A stretch of DNA of 64,000 nt from Piezodorus guildinii (lineage: Eukaryota > Arthropoda > Insecta > Hemiptera > Pentatomidae), in the NCBI GenBank assembly GCA_023052935.1, contig CM041294.1:27764641-27828640 (forward strand), given 5' to 3'. The notes below the pieces were generated by a model. That model had not been told where the DNA came from and did no database searches. It saw only the letters and a list, made by a program, of their open reading frames with translations. The translations under genes were made by a program, and so were the position numbers. This document shows positions 45,067 through 57,955 of this stretch, in pieces (position 1 is the first letter of the stretch; the number at the start of each line of letters is the position of its first letter).

Positions 45067-45992
45067 GCATGGTAATTATCCTTACACAAATGAGAATGTC
45101 ATTGGTTTGTACAGTAAACATTTTTCTAGTGGACATCCACTGTCTTGTAGCATTTTCTTTCTATAAGGTGGTCGTCTTCTTACGAGGTGGGAATGGGATG
45201 GGCCCATAGCCGTTTTCCACCGAAAATAAAAAACTTTGTAGAACACGTAGTTTATAATGGACATTAGCAGAGGAAAATCGTCCTCAATGAAAAGGGGTAT
45301 ATCTATTTCGTAGTTAGTCTGAGACAATTGGGATGTTATGCTCAAATTAATTTAAATTACAGAATTATACTTTCATTAATCTCGTAATTTCTTACTAAAT
45401 CCGACCGGGTAGATTTACAAATATCCAGCTAAAACGCCTGAATTTAGAATAAGAGCTTATTCCTGTTTCGCCTGTAGCGAGCATAAGCATTATCGTAGAT
45501 TTAAGACTGCGCTGTTAATGCAGATGATAAAACTTAATTACTAGGCCTATAGGGTTGATGGATGTATGGTAGGGATTAGCTTCGAGAAAACAAAGAACTT
45601 GAGGCACGGCTTAGTTTAAATCCCTTAATCCCAGCGGGATGTTGGGCTTGGGGAGTCTCACTATTTTCCACCCGTGGTAGCTTCTCGAGTGTCTGAAACT
45701 TTCTTCTTGAAGGAACACGAGCTCTCCAAGTTTCTATTTCCGGCTGCACTCGTTCCCGCAGGACCGATCACAAAGTTTTTTCTTAATTGCTTATTTTTCC
45801 TGAAGTTACATCTCGTCTGAAATTCTGTTTACCAATGAAATATGATAAAACAGCTTTTTTATAATATCGAACAATTTGTACAATGTGGCATTTTAAAAAA
45901 ATTGTTTTTCAATATCTTACGACGTGCAGAATTTAATTTTCATGACATAGTTCATAATAGTTTTTCTCATGTGAATAACCATACCTACATTG

Positions 45993-45995
<3 letters not shown>
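45067..45995. other. No gene seen
   Basis: An 87-codon minus frame at 45082-45345 has no motif I recognise. Bases 45600-45770 are less AT-rich and not a known repeat in this window. Confidence 0.35.

Positions 45996-46082
<87 letters not shown>
45996..46082. repeat. (TA)n microsatellite, left of LINE
   Basis: About 43 uninterrupted dinucleotides directly followed by the LINE 3' tail TAATACATAATAATAATAA. Confidence 0.95.
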
Positions 46083-46977
<895 letters not shown>

Positions 46978-47078
46978 TATTCTGGGATCATGTACCTTAA
47001 AAATAACTCTGTAGTACGGTATATATTATTATATACATCTGGCCGAGAAACCAATAAAATTAATTTTTATTTACAATG

Positions 47079-47515
47079 TAGGCCTATATGGACTTACGGA
47101 GTTGAGCTTTGGGACTCTACTAAACCATCCAATTCTTCCTACATCCAACATTCTAATACATCCAACATTCTAACATCCAATCCTTCGTAAAACCCTCAAC
47201 GCTCCTTACTTTGTCACAAATAAACTCAACCATAAAGGCTTTAATGTTCCATGTGAAGCTGAATTAGCTCGAACTAGATATCAATCCTTCTATGAAAACT
47301 CCATTCATACTCCAACCTACTTCGATTCCTGATAATCCTCCGAGGCGTCCGAAAAGTAGGTGGCCAAGTGAAGTTCTAGTTTAAAACAGTTACTGGAGTG
47401 CTGTCGTTGGGTAGTTCCTCTACAGGTCTGTTTAATGTAATTCTTCTTTTAGCATATTTACTTGTTGTATTATAAAGTACAGTTGTAAATTTCTATAAAT
47501 AAATTAAAAATTTAC
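47079..47515 (+). pseudogene. Jockey-like LINE 3' fragment
   Basis: Begins with RPIWTYGVELWDSTKPSNSS in the plus strand and follows the Jockey family to its 3' UTR, with a small tandem repeat (CATCCAACATTCTAA) and frameshifts. ATTTACAATGT at the left border and ATTTACATTGT at the right look like an imperfect target duplication. Confidence 0.75.
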
Positions 47516-47685
47516 ATTGTGCCCCAAAAAAAGAAATGAAACCTATACATATGCAAAAATATATGGATTATAAACACAAAAAGAAAAAGAACAAAGCTCC
47601 AAAAAAAGTTGAGGAAATTTAAAATATACTAATTATTCCACAATTCTAGGAATAGGGAAAACTAGATAATTATAACTTACATTGG

Positions 47686-47686
<1 letters not shown>

Positions 47687-47746
<60 letters not shown>
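47687..47746. repeat. (TA)n microsatellite
   Basis: About 30 dinucleotides; no gene in the adjacent 47516-47829. Confidence 0.95.
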
Positions 47747-47749
<3 letters not shown>

Positions 47750-47829
47750 AATTGCTCAAGTAAAAAAAAAAATGCTACTTTTAAAGTTATCTGCTGTAAT
47801 AGAACTTGTATTATAGTGTATTTTTAAGG

Positions 47830-48345
47830 GCTCCCTACGCTCAAAACTTCCTACTTACTACAAAAAACTCATTTATATAACAATTATCAGGCCTATTTGG
47901 ACCTATGGCATTGAGTTATGGGGGTCTACTAAACCATCGAATTCCTCTCGCATCCAATCCTTGCAGTCCAAAATCCTTCGTAAAATCCTCAATGCTCCTT
48001 ACTTAGTTACTAATAAAATCATCCATAAAGACCTAAATATCCCATTAGTTGAAGACTTGGCCCGTTACAGATATACCTCTTTTCATTCCAAACTCCCTGC
48101 CCGCTCAAACCCGCTTATCCGTGACCTCTCCTCCATATCTATTCCCGACAACCCACCGAGGCGCCTTAAAAGAAGATGGCCAAGAGACCTCCTGACATAA
48201 ATTAGACATTGGAGTGCTACCAATGGGTAGTTTCTTCTCAAGACTACCATATGTTCTAATCATATATAAAGCCTATTTACTTATTGTATTTATTTAATAC
48301 AGTTGTAAATTTCTTAAAATAAATATTTAAAAAAAATTAAAAAAA
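47830..48345 (+). pseudogene. Jockey-like LINE 3' fragment
   Basis: The frame at 47961-48200 reads SKILRKILNAPYLVTNKI and ends RRLKRRWPRDLLT, close to the full copy at 22534-25230. The 3' UTR and A-rich tail follow to 48345. GGCTCCCTACGCT at the left and GGACTCCCTGAGCT at the right may be an aged target duplication. Confidence 0.8.
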
Positions 48346-48442
48346 GGACTCCCTGAGCTAGTTTATACTTATCATTCTCAACCTAAATATCATTTGCAAG
48401 TTATTATTCTTAAAAATATGAACTAAAAAAAAAAAAAATAAA

Positions 48443-48451
<9 letters not shown>

Positions 48452-48507
<56 letters not shown>
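48452..48507. repeat. (TA)n microsatellite
   Basis: About 28 dinucleotides following an A-rich stretch. Confidence 0.95.
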
Positions 48508-48509
<2 letters not shown>

Positions 48510-49698
48510 TTTCTTGTAAATTTAGAAAATACAAATATATTGAAAAGTGAAAATACACGTGAAAAATCTCCAATGTTAGTAAAATTAGTTTACTGTAAGG
48601 AAGGTATGTATTATTTATTTTTTATGAGGTTGGTACTTTTCAAGGGTTTTAGCTCTGAAAGAAAATAAGAGTTAAAGCACCACCCAATAATCAAGGTTTG
48701 GATTTTTTTTTTTAAATCCTGCTGGTGGCGTGCTCCTGAATATATTTTTCTCAAGGATACAGTTGTGCAAATATATTATGTAGATGAAAATCATTTTTAT
48801 GCATGCAAAATAAAAATAAAACGAGAATAAAATAAACCTTTAAAAATTAATAATACCGTATATTAAGAAATGTTTTTAGTTTTTTAGTTTATTTTTATTT
48901 TAAAGTTTAATGAATAAACGTGATAAAAAACAATTGAAAGGGGGCATTATTTTCTTGATAAATCAATGAAAGTTGGAGCAGATAACTAGCGGCTGAATCA
49001 GGAGTGATTTCTTTGAATACTCGAATTAAGTATATATGTTCTTTGTTAGTTATAATTAATATAATATATTAATTTCTTTTATCGTTATAATGTTTTAAAA
49101 GTAATTATTAATGTTGTTCAATGTCCATTGAAATCGACAATGACTTTCTACGGTGCACAGTGGGCTAAATCATCAATTCAGGTGGACAAAAGTCAAGTTA
49201 AAAGTTTGTAATTTTCTAGTGCTTCGCCTTTTTATTATTAGTTAGCAAGACCATTAATACTAATATTTCCCACGATACCGTGTTTACAAATAAATATTAA
49301 ATGAATGAATCATTCCTGTTCACACAAGTGCCTAATAACCAACAGTGGGATTATTTTTATTCGATGTTCATTTATTCTTTTTAAAGTGTATTTAGAGCTA
49401 AGTCTTTTTTGCTTTTATTTAACAATGGGCATTGCTAAGACAGGTAAAACATTATATTTTCAAACTCGTTATTGAATATAAATTGCAATATCACCTGTAG
49501 AGTTGATTTAGTAATTTGTAAATGTACGTACTTATTCAATAACGAAAAACCCCCAAGTTACGCCAAAGATATGTTTGTAAGAGTCTAGGCGCTCGCTAAT
49601 AGTGTCAACAAATTAATTAGTTTTTATAATTGTTTCTTATAATTTTTATAAATATTTTTTTCCGTAATCTGGGACCCCAAAGGTTAAATATAGACAAG
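48508..49698. other. No gene seen
   Basis: AT-rich intronic sequence; no repeat or frame that could be supported. Confidence 0.35.
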
Positions 49699-49713
49699 TT
49701 TCAGAATTTCGTC

Positions 49714-49979
49714 AGGGAGCGGCGTGGTCTAGTGGATAGAGCACTAGTCTACTGTGCTCCGGGTCCTGGGTTCGAATCCCGGCTGCGGCGGTAGGGTATG
49801 GAGACCCTCCTTGGGAAGACCCAGCCTCTATAAAGTGGGTACCCAAATTGGGGAAAAAACCTGGCTGCTGAGTGTGATCTCGGCCTAATCACCTCATTGC
49901 ACGGCCGTTGGCCTATAAATAATACGAATCTCTATATGTACTGAGCCCAAGACCCTTCATGGGTGGTAGTCTTACAGGT
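49714..49979 (+). mobile_element. tRNA-derived SINE with perfect target duplication
   Basis: A perfect 15-base duplication TTTCAGAATTTCGTC (49699-49713, 49980-49994) brackets 266 bases. The head has box A (TGGTCTAGTGG, about 49725) and box B (GGTTCGAATCC, 49769-49779); the body has a GGAGACCCTCC motif and ends in GGTGGTAGTCTTACAGG without a poly(A) tail. The tRNA-like part does not form a proper acceptor stem. The exact duplication indicates recent mobility. Confidence 0.85.
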
Positions 49980-49994
49980 TTTCAGAATTTCGTC

Positions 49995-50869
49995 CACCTA
50001 AATGGGTCATATTGCCCACTGTGCGGCGTTGCCCAAGGGCGGCTTAGGAGTCCATCATTCCACAAATTCAATGAAGCATTGGGTTGTAAAATAAGTTTTC
50101 AGCGTTTTTTCACAAGTGATTTTAATAAACATTTCATAGTCTTGGAAATAGTTTTAATCAATTATACGATTTTGTTATTCAATCAAAAATTTAAAATGTT
50201 TGATCAATTATGCTTGAATTTGGTCATCTTCAACTAGCTGAGCGCTTTGCGTCTCTTTCAACATCACTTATTGAAATTTATAAAAGTACTTCATAATAAA
50301 ACAAGTAAATATGTTGAATGATAAATGGCATGAAACAGACTTGCGTCTCTTAAGTCTAAATTTCAAGTTCTGAACCGAGCTAACCACTTACGGTCGGTGC
50401 TTTCTCCTAAGGAATCATAACACACTGAAAATTTTGTTTACGTCTGTGCAGCGGATTTCCTTTACAGAAACAAAAAATAAATAAATGACCGAAATGTGTT
50501 TCTCTTCCATTTTGATCAAGCATAATACCACTTAAATATTAGGAATCCCGGTTGAAACTGATGCATAAAGTATCTTAACTAATTTTTTTTTAGAATCTGT
50601 AAACATCATTTTATAAACACAGTTATTGAAAAACGCTAGGAAATTGCTTTACTTCTTCTTCTTTGGCTTCTCCCTTATCGTAACCTCTCTCAGCGTAGGT
50701 GGGTGCACAGTCACGAATTTTACAGTTCTCTGTTCTTCGCTAGGTTCCTGGTCCTACGGAGATCTTTTTCTCTTTCTCTGCATATTTATTAATTTAAACC
50801 CTTACCTGCCTTGAAGGCAATAAGAGTTCTTGCAGCTGTAGGAAGGACCAAGATACAACCCACAGCTAC
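49995..50869. other. No gene seen; Jockey 3' UTR scrap
   Basis: Bases 50262-50350 match, on the minus strand, the Jockey-family 3' UTR (TATTGAAATTTATAAAAGTA, AAACAAGTAAATATGTTGAA). The rest has no supported gene; the short frames at 49959 and 50626 show no motif. Confidence 0.35.
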
Positions 50870-51500
50870 TTTGTGTCTTTAGAGTAAGCTCGGATGTTCG
50901 GCGGCCTTCTTCATTCTTCTCTTCTACCCAGCGTGAAGTGGCTTGGACCAACACGATCTTTCCACCCGTCCACAAAGGCTTTGTAGTACCGGTAGTTTTG
51001 TTTGGTTACCAGGTGAGGAATATCGCTCTCCGTCAGGACGTATAGTCCTGTGTCCCTCAGAAGCTTCGTTCTCAGTGTCTCATAAGCGGCGCAGGCAAGC
51101 AGAATATGCTCGGCGGTCTCCGGAACCCCACAACTGGGACATAGGGGACTGATGTGTTCCCCATGCTTAGAAAGCTTTGCTCGGAAACCCCTGTGCCCCG
51201 TGAGGAACTGTGAAACCCAGTAGTCCTTGAGGATCTAAGTATTTTCCAGTCTTGATCCGACGGTGGGAAAATGCTTCCTTAGATTAGCACCTTTTCTGGT
51301 CTTCAACCACCGGTTCCATTCCTCTATGGTCATCTTCCGGAGAATTATCTTTCATCTGCTGGGTTCTTCATTGATTCTCACTCGAAAGTTCTTCTGTAAA
51401 TCCCCCATACCTTCTCTTTTCATTTTACTCAGCTCTCTTTTTTTCTGTCAATATCCAGCTTTTAGCGCCGTAAAGAAGCATTTTACTACCCAATATAATC
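50870..51500 (-). pseudogene. R1/I-like LINE C-terminal remnant
   Basis: The minus strand, with one or two frameshifts, reads KMTIEEWNRWLKT upstream, then WVSQFLTGHRGFRAKLSK, then the knuckle CPSCGVPETAEHILLAC, YETLRTKLL and DGWKDRVGPS. This is the end of an RNase H-bearing LINE, of a lineage in which GHG-F is followed by the knuckle. Stops near 51365 and 51450 show decay. It ends about 180 bases before the RGK exon, within the intron. Confidence 0.65.
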
Positions 51501-51680
51501 ATGGATTATGAAGGCTGTACTGCCACTTAGTGCGTGCTGTACTGAGCTTTATTATTATAAGCTAAGATTATAATATGTTAAGCATTTCCTCTCCTTGTAA
51601 TGTAAATAGTTATTGCCTTATGCCTGTTGTTTAATGATGGTTATAAATTATTTTAGAATAATAATTAATATTGTCTTTAG

Positions 51681-51881
51681 GAATCATCAATCGTGGAGAC
51701 TCGTTCAGAAAGAAGCGTTCCAGATCGAACTCTTTGGCAGGCGAGGCTTTGGAACCCATTCCTCCAGCGCCAGCTTCGGTGTATTCGGTGGCCATGATCG
51801 GGGCCGCTGGAGTCGGCAAGACTGCCTTACTATCGCAATTCCAGACCTCTGAGGCTATCAACCCCTATGACAGGGTCAAAG
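51681..51881 (+). CDS. RGK-family small GTPase, P-loop exon (partial gene)
   Basis: The exon has an acceptor TTGTCTTTAG (51671-51680) and donor GTAAGT (51882). Both borders are phase 1, so its 201 bases keep the frame. It reads INRGDSFRKKRSRSNSL, a basic serine-rich stretch of the type bound by 14-3-3 in RGK proteins, then a proline-rich linker (PIPPAPAS), then YSVAMIGAAGVGKTALLSQF, where GAAGVGKT is the P-loop (G1), and TSEAINPYD leading to switch I. The TSE-x-I-x-x-YD wording after the P-loop is typical of insect RGK proteins. Downstream exons with G3-G5 are not found before 64000. RGK proteins regulate voltage-gated calcium channels and the cytoskeleton. Confidence 0.75.
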
Positions 51882-52122
51882 GTAAGTCGTATTTATCCGC
51901 CTGAATACTTTCTTTTTTTTTCAAGGAAAATGTACCCTTTTTTTACAATTCGTTTGCACGTGATAGCTAAAAAAATAAACAAATATATAAAAATCACTTT
52001 TAGAAATACTGCAATTTTTAATTTGAAATTTAGAACGGATTAGCTTAAAACAATGTTAGGTTGCCCAACTTCATATCATAATTATCAATAAAAACACATG
52101 TTTTTATAGCTACATTTTATAA

Positions 52123-52273
52123 TTTTTACTTTCACTTACTATATATAGTAAGGGGAAGTATTGCGATCGTGAAAATTTTCGAATTCCAGTTTTCAACGGA
52201 AATACACGTTTTAGGGTCCCCTGAGTCCAAATAACCAAGTCCCGCAAAAAGGTCTGTGTGTGTGTGTGTGTGT

Positions 52274-52309
<36 letters not shown>

Positions 52310-53372
52310 TAACTCCCGGGCGGAAACGGTAAGTGCTATGAAACTGAAATTTCATATTTAAGACAACTATACGCCCGAGACGTGACAAAACTTATTTCAT
52401 CAAAATGAGCCTACCAGAAGAGGCACTTTATACCATGCATTTTGCACCTTTTTTCGATTTTCTCAAAAACGGTTCCGACGATTTTGATTAAACTCGCTAT
52501 ATCGATGTAAAATTTAATGGGCTTTATTAGGTTTTATAGGTTTTATTTAGATAAAAATGGTCCGACAGGGCTTAAATGCCGATATTTTAAATTGTCTTCT
52601 CCTAAAGTACCTTTAATTTTGTAAATTCAATAATAATAACTAGATTATCTTGTTAACGCTGATGAAAAACTGGTAAATATATAAATTGAATAAATTCGAT
52701 ACCCAACTAAAGGAGAAAACAGAAAAAATATTTTTTTAATGCAATTTTTTGTTTTTGAACATAAGAGCAGTAATATAACATGTATGATATACCGTTGGTA
52801 AGCTAAAGATTTTAGAAAAAATATCATCTGATACACAAGCTTTCAAAAGTTAATAGAGAGTGATGAAAAGAAGACAAAACTAACTGATTATTTTAGATAA
52901 TAATATAATAGATTTTTTAATAAAACACATGTTTCTATAGAAATTTCATTTGATTAATTCCTTAATGGGATCACTTGTAGCTGGGTGGCTAGCGTAACTG
53001 CCTCCCATGCTAAAGGTCACGGGTTCAAACCCGCAGGTGGTCCTAGGATTTTTTAATGGGAGTAAAAAATCCTTAGTTACGCCGTCCTTCGGAGGGGACG
53101 TTAAAAGGTGGTCCCGAGCCTGTGCGATGACAGGTACTCGTTAAAGATCCCTATCCTAATAAAACCTGGATAGGCAAAATTTAGGACTCCCACTGTAGCA
53201 TCGTCCGATTAGCCATAGTAGCATAAAGTGACGTTAAATAAATAAACAAACAATTCCTTAATAATTTCACGTATTTTTATCTCTAACTGTATTTGAAAAT
53301 CCTTTCATTGATTTTAAAAATTGAGGTAAGTGAAAGTCGTGTGTTGCCCGCACCAGATTTTTTTTTATTATT
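52123..53372 (-). mobile_element. Rep-A copy 8, with a SINE inside
   Basis: From the hairpin end (ACTTTCACTTACTATATATA at 52127) to GTGTTGCCCGCACCAGATTT near 53360, on the minus strand. It contains a long (TG)n run (52254-52307), present in other copies only as a short one. Bases 52767-52785 give an empty-site reference for the foldback insertion. The SINE at 52967-53251 interrupts it. It lies 240 bases after the RGK donor. Confidence 0.8.
52967..53251 (+). mobile_element. tRNA-derived SINE, second family
   Basis: An 11-base duplication AATTCCTTAAT (52956-52966, 53252-53262) flanks 285 bases. Box A (TAGCTGGGTGG, about 52979) and box B (GGTTCAAACCC, about 53023) are well formed. The tail is GTTAAATAAATAAACAAAC. 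The body (TCCTTAGTTACGCCGTCCTT, GGTGGTCCCGAGCCTGTGCG) differs from the SINE at 49714. Confidence 0.85.
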
Positions 53373-54846
53373 TTGGCATATGAGAAAACGTCCATGTATA
53401 TAGTTCTTTTTTCTTCAGAAATGTGAATAAAAAAAAAGTTGAATTTCAGAACACCAAAAGGCTAGCAAAAAATACAAGGAAGGGTGGTATACAGTTTAAC
53501 AGTAGAGGAGCGGTATACGAAAATAATTAAAACTATTATTTTACCAAGTAAAAGACTTTTTTTTCTACTGTAATTACTCTCTAATGCTATTTCCTACAGG
53601 TGGTAACTGCGTTAAAAAAGTAATTGGTAGCAAGAATTTTATTGGTTTTAAAGTACATTGATTGAACAAGTTTTTCCATGGAATACAATCTTTTAACAAT
53701 CACTGTTAATAGAAATAAACGTTTTCTAGATTATTAAATTTAAAACTAGTTGTATTTCTAAATTAATTCTAGTTATTTATTTAGATTTAATTTAAATTAT
53801 TTAGAGAATTGCTCTGTACATATAGAGTCTATCTGTAATGAAAGAATAATGATTAAAACAAAATTGTATTCTATTACTATTTATCCTATCATAAAAACTT
53901 ATTTCATTTATTTTTATGTAAAATGATTTGCTCTGATATTATGTCGGCTTGAAAATCTAACTGATATCAATTTTGAATATTTAAATTTCTTTCATACTAT
54001 ATTGTTTGGAAATATAAGAAATTCGTAAACCGAGTTTATATCAAAGTCGATCTCAAAATGTTCTTCATCTACTCTGGTTAATTTTTCAAACTTTTTATGG
54101 CGCCCGGGGGTACGTAACAACCAGAGTACAAGTGTCAAATAAGTCCATTATTCAAGGGCAGAAGAAAAAGTGGTCGGAAAAAGAAGGTTTTTAGGGTGAA
54201 AAAGCAAGCTTTTAGTCTAATTGACTTTTTCTGTAATCAGTAAATCTCGTCGTTCACTTTACCCGTGCCATTTGGTCTATAACGATTACATGAGCAATAA
54301 ATCGTTACATGACCATCCATGACGATTTCTGTAATACATTTTTCTTTATTGATTTAATATAAAATTTTAATGAATATTTTCTTTTAGCATAAAATATTTT
54401 AGCTTAAATTTGTTTATTTTCCAAGATAACTATGTTTATTAATTTCCATATTCTTTTTATTTATAAATATTACTTATGTATCCTCACCTATTACCTATTT
54501 ATTTTATTTTATTAATTATTTCCTATCGTAACAGTACGGTTGATATTTTTTCATTACATTAATTAAAATGTTATTGAAAATTGGGCCCAATTGATTTCAA
54601 GATGAAAAGTAAGACTCCCAACTACCGACTGAAAGTACTATACTCCCTTCTATCCAAAACTTCAAAACTAAAAATTAGATCGAAACTGAATACATATACA
54701 TACCTACTTAAGCCCATATGAACTTATGCTTCACAGATTTATGGCTCAGCAAAATAGACTGACAAACAAAAACTGTAATAATTTTAATAAATTGAACAAA
54801 ATTTAATAAAAAGAACGCATCAATAGATAGGGACATATCTAATAAG
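53373..54846. other. No gene seen
   Basis: AT-rich. No exon with convincing RGK motifs, no shared repeat. Confidence 0.35.
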
Positions 54847-55400
54847 ATTGTTGACGGAAAAAGGATTATTGGGATACTAAATGGAGTGTTATGGAATGAG
54901 AAGGTATCACTCCAAACAAAAAAGAAGATATTCCACTCCTTTCTGGTTGGCACTACGCTGTATGGATGTGAACCTTGGTCAGTGAAGAAATCCCGGCAAA
55001 ATAAATTATTATCCCTGGAGATGGATTTTCGGAGAAGAAGTTGTGCCGTGTCTCGGTTAGAAAAAATCCGCAATGATCAAATAAGGGAAAGAGTGGGGGC
55101 CGAGCTCACCATTCTCATGGAAATTAGTAGAAGATGGCTGATGCGGTATGGGCACGTTATGAGAATGGATGAAGCTCGTTGGCCTCTTCGATTGATTGAA
55201 TACTGCCCATCCAAGAGGAGAAAACAAGGAAGACCTCGGAAAAGATGGATAGAAGATGTAATGAAGGATATGGCAGCCAGAGGTCTGACTGAGGACGACT
55301 GGAATAATCGAGATTATTGGAGAGACAGAGTACTGAGGACCGGGATGTGAAATCATAGCAGAACCCCGGAGAAAAAAAAACAAAATAAAAAAAAAAAAAA
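54847..55400 (+). pseudogene. RTE-type LINE 3' fragment
   Basis: A 154-codon frame reads LWNEKVSLQTKKKIFHSFLV, TTLYGCEPWSVKK, SLEMDFRRRSCAVSRLEKI, RYGHVMRMDEARWP, GRPRKRWIEDVMKDMAARGL and ends DRVLRTGM, the region after the RT active site in RTE-like LINEs. The 3' end is an A-rich tail (55366-55400). The RT core and endonuclease are lost by 5' truncation; the remaining frame is intact. Confidence 0.8.
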
Positions 55401-56020
55401 CAGATCCTTCGTACGCAAACAACAAAACCCTACATACGGACTTACAGCAACCAACAGTTAACTAACGAATACGAACTCAATATTCACTTTTTCATAGTAC
55501 AACTCCCTGGAAACGACAAAAGGCTGATAAACAGCATGTCAGTAACTGAAATCCATGTCAGAAGAAGGCTGAAGAGAAGCTGGATGAGAGACCTCTCTGC
55601 TAAATTCAAGCTTAGTAAGGGGTGTTGCTGGGCATTTTTCTTCCACATGCCTATTATGACTGCTGCTACGTTTTATATAGCACATTTGCTTATAGCCAGA
55701 TAGTATCAAATTATATATTCGTTTATTTTAGTTGAATTTTTATGAATTTTCTTTATATTTTTTTTCATTAATTCATGTTGTAGTTTATTTTATATTTTTT
55801 TTCATTAATTTATGTTGTAGTTTATTATATGGCGCTATGTTAGATACTAATTTACAGCACAATTATTCAAAGAAAAATGTGAGAGTACACACCTTAATTA
55901 CCTAAATCAAAGCAAAACAAAAATTAAGTAAAAAGATGGGTTACGATAAATTAGGAAAGAAAACAAAATTGAAATCATATTAAAATTAGTAAGATCATTA
56001 ATATCAGCTTGGAGTTTAGT
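55401..56020. other. No gene seen
   Basis: AT-rich. A tandem repeat TTATATTTTTTTTCATTAAT occurs twice near 55750-55810. Nothing else noted. Confidence 0.3.
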
Positions 56021-56022
56021 TA

Positions 56023-56597
56023 CAGTTAGTGTCAAAAGTATTCGGAATTCACTACCATTCCGTAATTTACTTGCTTTTAACTTATTTTTTGTTTTCAAGG
56101 AGTTGTTAACCACTTTATAATGTTAGAAGGAAGGTATGCAATAGCTAAAACCAAAATTTACTCCAATGATCATTTTATTTTGAACTTTGTGAACGTTTAT
56201 TTGATTAGAAATTAAAAACAGTGTATGTCAATGGTGTCAAAAGTATTCGGAATTTCGTGGTTTCCTTGTTATATTAGTGCAGCGATCATAAATAAACATC
56301 CTGTTGGTAAAAACTTTTGTATAATTATAGATTTTAGCCACCTAGGAATTGATCTTACTAATTAATTGATTGTTTGGTGTGAAATAATATCCCACTCAAG
56401 CTCTTACTGTTTCTTTAGGCCATTTTTATTTTGAATACCGTATTTCCTGATTTTCTTTTTTAGTAAGACCCAAAAATAGTTAATTAAGTCTCTTTTAAAG
56501 ATTTGGGAGTGAAAAAGAATTATATAAATTAATAGTTGTGAAATATACTAATTAAACGAAAAGAAATACGAATTCCGAATACTTTTGACACTCACTT
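56023..56597. mobile_element. Tc1-like non-autonomous element
   Basis: Ends CAGTTAGTGTCAAAAGTATT and, read inward from the right, AAGTGAGTGTCAAAAGTATT both continue into CGGAATTC and are flanked by TA (56021-56022, 56598-56599). The phrase GTGTCAAAAGTATTCGG is characteristic of Tc1-family ends. A third copy of the end phrase, in left orientation, lies inside at 56230-56257, so the left end has been duplicated or a second element lies within. No transposase frame. Confidence 0.7.
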
Positions 56598-56599
56598 TA

Positions 56600-57544
56600 G
56601 GTGTAAAGACAATTTTTGTAATCGTAAATTGCTTTGTCAGCGTTGAAATTGTTAGTCCAAGTTACATACGTACTGCTATGTTTTCGACCGGCTGATTTTC
56701 TAAGGCAGCGGTAGCTTCAAAAAAGTATTAATTAATATATTTATATACTATGCTTTTTGGTACCTTTGAAGTTCTTTTCCAAAAGTATCGTGCCTACCGA
56801 TCCCAGTAGATGGCATGCAGGAGAAGAATAAATTAACCAGGATTCAATATATGACATTATTATTTAAATTTAGCTATTACTTATACAATCTATTTACATA
56901 ATACCTAAAACAATCACTGAAAATACTGTAGAGATCGTACTACTAGCTTTCCCTTACAATATTTCAAAAGGTTGCGTTAAAAACACTTAGCTGGCTGGTG
57001 AAGGTGGAATTCGTCACTCCTCAGTTTCATCCCATAGCACCTGGCTTGACTCCTTCTCGGCTGCTTTCCGGCCCCCGATGGACTTCTCTCGATACTTGAC
57101 CTCTTCCGTCTATGCAATCCAACTGACCTCTTCTCGCGTACGGAATAAGACTCTCCTCTTCCGCTTCTAAAATTTCACTCTTATCACCTCACCCCCTCTT
57201 CTTTTCAAAAATAATATTTGCGGGGCTGATGTGGGAAGTGCCCGAAGTCGGCGATCCAGCCTTTGTCCACTCTTGATCTTCTCCTCGGCTTCCGCTGGGG
57301 GAAACTACCATGAGTACCTGGTACTGCGGAGAGCCCATGGGGAACGCAAGGGAGTTTGGTATACGCCTTTTGAACTTTTTTCGACAAAAGCTTATTAATA
57401 TTTTCTTGATTAATGTTAAAATTATTTAATAATGAACTTACTCCCCTCAATATCCTTCATACAAAAGTAGCCAACAATGTATTAAGGAAAACACTGAAAC
57501 AAAAAAATGTTTTTAGGTCCTCCAACAAATTGAAACTTGGTTTA
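56600..57544. other. No gene seen; GC-rich block 57000-57380
   Basis: The block is rich in CTTCTC-type pyrimidine stretches. An 81-codon minus frame at 57205-57450 has RRKPRRRSRVDK-like basic wording in a low-complexity context and is not supported as a gene. No match to RGK was seen. Confidence 0.3.
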
Positions 57545-57955
57545 AATTCTTCTTCTTCTTTAGCTCTCTCCTTGTGCCTTTCAGCGTGGAGATAGTCCAA
57601 CCCAGGATCTCCATCTCTCTCTGTCTCCTGCAAGAGTCTTCATCTCCTGCAGTGTCTTGCCTCTCGCTTGCCCCAACTTGGTAATGTAGCCATCGTAGTT
57701 AAGCCTAGGCCTTCCTCTAGGTCTGGTGCCAACTGGTTTTGCCTCCATAAATTTGCGTGGGTCACAATCCTGGCTCATCCTACATACATGCCCGTACCAC
57801 CCCAACTGTCTCTTCTCCAGGGTCTCCTTCATTGCGGGAATGTTTAATTCTTCCATTATTTTTTCATTCTTGATCCTATCCCTGCGGGTTTTGGAAGCCA
57901 CTCTGCGCAAGTATTTCATTTCTCAGTAATAAGGACTATGTCATCGGCATACAAA
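57545..57955 (-). pseudogene. RTE-type LINE fragment with internal deletion
   Basis: The minus strand begins with VILYADDIVLITEK (the RT catalytic motif) at 57955-57912 and then, after a stop, passes directly to LRRVASKTRRDRIKNEKIM, LGWYGHVCRM, RPRGRPRLNYDGYITKLG and DRERWRSWV. The 100 or so residues normally between YADD and this C-terminal part are missing. Different from the other RTE-like copies in the window. Confidence 0.7.

Noticed and set aside
45082..45345. 87-codon minus frame
   Set aside because: No recognisable motif and no second copy in the window to show conservation.
49725..49790. Possible functional tRNA gene
   Set aside because: A and B boxes are good, but no acceptor stem forms and the sequence continues into a SINE body with flanking target duplication.
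57205..57450. 81-codon minus frame with basic residues
   Set aside because: No domain, poor complexity, no splice-site support; could not be linked to any element.
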